Of a stretch of 8,095 nucleotides of DNA, positions 6,075 to 8,095 are shown in pieces. The notes under the pieces were generated by a model that had not been told where the DNA came from, did no database searches, and saw only the letters and a program-made list of their open reading frames with translations. The stretch comes from JAQVXR01 sp050945755. GTDB lineage: Bacteria > Bacillota > Dehalobacteriia > Dehalobacteriales > Dehalobacteriaceae. Location: the NCBI GenBank assembly GCA_050945755.1, contig JBMNTN010000075.1, positions 1 to 8,095 on the forward strand, written 5' to 3'. Position 1 is the stretch's first letter. The number at the start of each line of letters is the position of its first letter. Both the position numbers and the translations under genes were made by a program.

Positions 6075-7187
6075 TTATTCTAAGTTTTTCATGATAACAT
6101 CAAGCAACGGCTTAAAGGTTTTAATCAAAGCAGAAATATTGTCTGCAAGCCAGTCAATTATTTCGTCCCAATGCTCCACATCATTAAGGCCAAAACTATG
6201 ATATTGAACACAAATTCTACACGCCCTTTTTCCGGGAAGGTCTTGCCAAATCAATTCATCTGAGAAAGAAGAATTGATATTGATTTCTTTGGATTTCAAC
6301 TTTTCATATATGCTTGTATTCCGTTGTTCATCGCCTATGTCGATATACAGTTCGGCTCGAGCACCATCCATTCGAATAACCGGATTAAAAGAAACCCCAC
6401 TGTATCCACTTGCTCCTGTAAGCCAGTTATCTTTTGTTGGGGAGACATTATTGAAAATACCTGTTTTAATTCTCAAAATAGGTAACGCTTTTTCCCAGAA
6501 ATTATATCGTTTTTTATAACGCGTAGCTTCCTCTTTTGATGAAATTGTTTCTTCCTGCTTTTTTGCTGTCAAGCGGATTTGATAGTCACCAATATCCTGT
6601 ATTGGAATAATTTGTTCCACGTCAAGGTATAGTTTTTCACCGTCCTTATATGGTGTAACTTTAACACATGTAATATCAACGCCATGATAGTTGCGCAACC
6701 AAAGAACGGTAGATGTTACTTCCTTTCTGAAGTTTGCTGCCACAAGAATAATGCGCTGATCACCCTCTACATGATTCAAGCGTATACTTTCATAGTCTTG
6801 TCCATCGTAGAACTCGGATATTTTGTCTTGGGCGTTACCTTGCGTAAGATATCGTTGATAGATTTCAGAAATCTCGCTTTTGGTCAGTGTCGCGCAGTAT
6901 GAAACGTATTTTAAGGCTTGCCAAACAACATCTTTTCCCGAGTCGTCGAGCTTGTTTTCAATAACAACAAGCTTTCCGTTCTCATCAAGAGCGAGCAGGT
7001 CAAGTCGTTCGTTTGTATCAGGGAAGCCATCAAACTCTTTTTGTATTATCAATAGGTTTTCGCCAAGAATTTTAGGATTATTGGCAATCCACTCCTGCAA
7101 GTCATATCGTTCTGACAGATTAAGTTTCGAGAAAGACTTCTTTTCAAGCGGAACTACCTTTTTATTATGTGTATCAATTAAAAACAC
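6075..7187 (-). CDS. PD-(D/E)XK nuclease-like protein with C-terminal DUF4268 domain
   Basis: A 370-residue cytoplasmic protein. Residues 20-115 show a PD-(D/E)XK-type core: E32 in L-Q-E-W-I, E51, then R-L-D63-L-L-A-L-D, V-V-I-E77-N-K79, and Q90-x3-Y94 in the following helix. Residues 215-365 fit the DUF4268 domain (Y-N-F-W-E-K-A-L-P, then L-Y-I-D-I-G). The family is often linked to restriction or phage defence and the substrate is unproven. The start is a GTG (7187) preceded by AAGGGGAG at good spacing. It begins 19 nt after the AGS-C fragment's stop, so the two were probably one operon, with this protein a candidate effector or accessory nuclease. The catalytic residues look intact, unlike its broken partner. 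Confidence 0.82.
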   Translation of the reverse strand: MFLIDTHNKKVVPLEKKSFSKLNLSERYDLQEWIANNPKILGENLLIIQKEFDGFPDTNERLDLLALDENGKLVVIENKLDDSGKDVVWQALKYVSYCATLTKSEISEIYQRYLTQGNAQDKISEFYDGQDYESIRLNHVEGDQRIILVAANFRKEVTSTVLWLRNYHGVDITCVKVTPYKDGEKLYLDVEQIIPIQDIGDYQIRLTAKKQEETISSKEEATRYKKRYNFWEKALPILRIKTGIFNNVSPTKDNWLTGASGYSGVSFNPVIRMDGARAELYIDIGDEQRNTSIYEKLKSKEININSSFSDELIWQDLPGKRACRICVQYHSFGLNDVEHWDEIIDWLADNISALIKTFKPLLDVIMKNLE

Positions 7188-7206
7188 ACTGAATCTCCCC
7201 TTTTTA

Positions 7207-7656
7207 TCACTGAATATTAACTATGAATTCTTTTGACATAGCTATGCACTTACCACGCTTTAAAAGAAAAGCTTGTACATAATGGGTTCCTTGATACTCC
7301 GTTCTTTCGTGACGTTTAGTGGAGTTTATTTCCGTTTCAAATCCTCCCCGCAAATTATTAGCTCTCCGTGCCTCATCGCCTGTATTTACTACCTGCCATT
7401 TTACTGTGTATCTACCATTAAGTAGTTTAGGTGATACAATGAGACTAAATTCGATCCCACAATTTTTGGGTATTGGCATACCATTGTTTTTATAAGGATA
7501 TGAAGTACCATTTAAAGTAACCATAGCTTTGATACCGAGAACCTGGTGTTTAGGCAATTTAAAAGGCGGCTTCTGCCTATGCGATACGCTAAGGGCATTT
7601 TTAATCGTAGGGTAACTGTATGCAAGGAGGTGCCAAGGGGACGGGGTTATCGACAA
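7207..7656 (-). pseudogene. CD-NTase remnant: AGS-C sensor domain only, 5' part lost at a REP element
   Basis: The readable protein matches the AGS-C domain (adenylyl/guanylyl and SMODS C-terminal sensor) that ends many CD-NTases. Residues 60-149 have W-Q-V-V-N-T-G-D-E-A-R-R-A-N (87-100), L-R-G-G-F (102-106), a R-T-E-Y-Q-G-T-H-Y-V-Q-A-F block (118-130) and the closing F-I-V-N-I-Q. The catalytic polymerase-beta-like domain with its GS and DxD motifs is absent. The only start is a TTG at 7656 lying in repeat sequence, and the first eight residues (S-I-T-P-S-P-W) are translated REP. The gene is therefore broken by loss of roughly its first 200 residues, inferring from usual family length. It sits directly upstream of the nuclease-like gene. 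Confidence 0.75.
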
Positions 7657-7755
7657 CTCCCTTACATTTTATTAACTGATACCTTCTTTTTTTATTTTAT
7701 AATTTCTAAATAAGGTGGTTTGCCCTGGCAACACTTCTTCCACAATATTACAATT
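7628..7755. repeat. REP-type element, copy 2 (two halves separated by an AT-rich insert)
   Basis: The left half at 7631-7653 (TGCCAAGGGGACGGGGTTAT, then CGAC) matches copy 1 at 276-295 with one extra T. The right half at 7717-7755 matches 296-334 with a single mismatch. In copy 1 the halves adjoin; here about 63 AT-rich bases lie between them. On the minus strand that insert keeps an open frame running from the repeat to an early stop (L-P-G-Q-T-T-L-F-R-N-Y-K-I-K-K). Orientation is the same as copy 1. Confidence 0.7.
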
Positions 7756-7937
7756 TCATTTTAAGTCTCCCGTAGGGAGACTGTCAACCTGGGCGTTCAG
7801 AGTAAAAGCTGGTTAACAGTAGGCATCAGGGACAAGCCGGGATAAAAAATAAAGTGGTTATTCCACTTTGTCTTTTCGTCCCGGCTTTTCTTGGCACAAG
7901 AAACACCTCCGGTTAACGCTACCGGAACCTGGGGGTG
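7657..7937. other. Structured non-coding stretch between inverted REP halves
   Basis: No gene is evident. Besides the right half of REP copy 2, it holds three hairpins. AGTCTCCC/GGGAGACT is an 8-bp stem with a GTA loop at 7764-7782. A long two-part hairpin lies at 7834-7887. TCCGGT/ACCGGA lies at 7908-7926 and is extended outward by CACC/GGTG. The stretch is bounded by oppositely oriented REP halves (7631-7656 and 7938-7966), so it could be a small non-autonomous element or the leftover of recombination between repeats. Confidence 0.45.
7834..7887 (+). terminator. Long hairpin, possible terminator
   Basis: The outer stem AAGCCGGGA (7834-7842) pairs with TCCCGGCTT (7879-7887), 9 bp. The inner stem AAAGTGG (7851-7857) pairs with CCACTTT (7863-7869) around a TTATT loop, and the A-rich and T-rich arms between them can add A-T pairs. 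On the plus strand it is followed by TTCTT, a weak T-run, so termination is possible but not certain. It could instead be the fold of a mobile or REP-type element. Confidence 0.4.
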
Positions 7938-7967
7938 ATGTCAACAACCCCGTCCCCCTGGCAACCT
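7938..7967 (+). repeat. REP-type element, copy 3 (half site, inverted)
   Basis: The plus strand reads AACAACCCCGTCCCCCTGGC then AACC, the reverse complement of the left-half core of copies 1 and 2, with T replaced by C in the C-run. The preceding TGTCAA parallels TGTCGA of copy 2, so the two make an inverted pair about 280 bp apart. The 39-bp second half is absent here. It ends exactly where recombinase-like coding begins. Confidence 0.65.
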
Positions 7968-8095
7968 TCTGAGTGGGAGTTCGCCGGGCTCTATTATGAT
8001 GAGGGCATCTCCGGAACAAAAAAGGAAAAGCGGCCTGAATTGCTTCGAATGATTGCAGACTGTGAAGACAGAAAAATAGACCTCATTGTAACGAA
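7938..8095 (+). pseudogene. Large serine recombinase, N-terminal catalytic-serine region missing; continues past the window
   Basis: From 7971 the plus strand encodes E-W-E-F-A-G-L-Y-Y, then the D-E-G-I-S-G-T signature, R-P-E-L-L-R-M-I-A-D-C and K-I-D-L-I-V-T. This is the middle of the resolvase domain of large (TndX/Ccr-like) serine recombinases, which cut and rejoin DNA for integration or excision of elements. About 50 residues that should precede it, with the Y-x-R-V-S motif and catalytic serine, are absent. In their place the in-frame ATG at 7938 opens into repeat-encoded residues (M-S-T-T-P-S-P-W-Q-P-S). No proper ribosome binding site stands before that ATG. The 3' end lies outside the window. 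Even if translated, it should lack catalysis. Confidence 0.8.

Noticed and set aside
6880..7236. A 118-codon plus-strand open frame
   Set aside because: Antisense to the 5' end of the nuclease-like gene; serine-rich shadow translation without motifs.
273..7967. CRISPR array from the recurring CCAAGGGGACGGGG repeats
   Set aside because: There are only three copies, far apart and in both orientations, with no regular spacers and no cas genes.
1..8095. tRNA or rRNA genes
   Set aside because: No cloverleaf with T-loop GTTCGAATC-type sequence and no conserved rRNA segment was found by eye on either strand.

Overview
The window looks like accessory-rich chromosome from an anaerobic member of the Firmicutes (Clostridia/Peptococcales-like). 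This rests on a clostridial-type [FeFe]-hydrogenase maturation cluster, strong purine-rich Shine-Dalgarno sites, moderate to low GC, a large-serine-recombinase fragment and clostridial-looking REP-type repeats. Almost all coding is on the minus strand. The species cannot be named from this sequence.

Reading the minus strand from right to left. (1) 6075-7656: a decapitated CD-NTase remnant that keeps only the AGS-C (adenylyl/guanylyl and SMODS C-terminal sensor) domain, followed after 19 nt by an intact GTG-started gene for a PD-(D/E)XK nuclease-like plus DUF4268 protein. This is probably the residue of a CBASS-like or other nucleotide-signalling defence operon. (2) 5460-6074: no intact gene. 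It holds short repeats typical of IS21-family ends and inverted repeats. (3) 5013-5459: a 33-codon ORF with a good ribosome binding site, then a DUF362-family gene whose N- and C-terminal parts are joined in frame with the middle missing. (4) 737-4936: the hydrogenase maturation operon. In order it has a putative promoter, a 46-codon leader-like ORF overlapping an intrinsic-terminator-like hairpin, a TM1266-family regulator, hydE, hydG and hydF. All cluster-binding cysteines and GTPase motifs are present. (5) 1-736: gene remnants, a REP-type element and the 5' end of an SRPBCC-fold gene cut by the window edge.

On the plus strand the right end carries the N-terminal-domain remainder of a serine recombinase (DEGISG motif). 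It has lost its catalytic-serine region and runs off the window.

HydE, HydG and HydF act together to build the diiron subcluster of the [FeFe]-hydrogenase H-cluster. HydG makes CO and cyanide from tyrosine, HydE acts in assembling the dithiolate-bridged precursor, and HydF is the scaffold and GTPase that delivers it to HydA. No hydrogenase structural gene lies in the window, so the target enzyme is elsewhere.

The least expected pattern is a family of REP-like repeats (core CCAAGGGGACGGGG) at about 273-334, 7628-7755 and 7938-7967. Each copy abuts a gene fragment that has lost its 5' part, and all three are read in the same frame, giving the peptide TPSPW at the start of each fragment. Two copies share a further 39-bp segment in direct orientation and bracket about 7.3 kb that includes the whole maturation operon.
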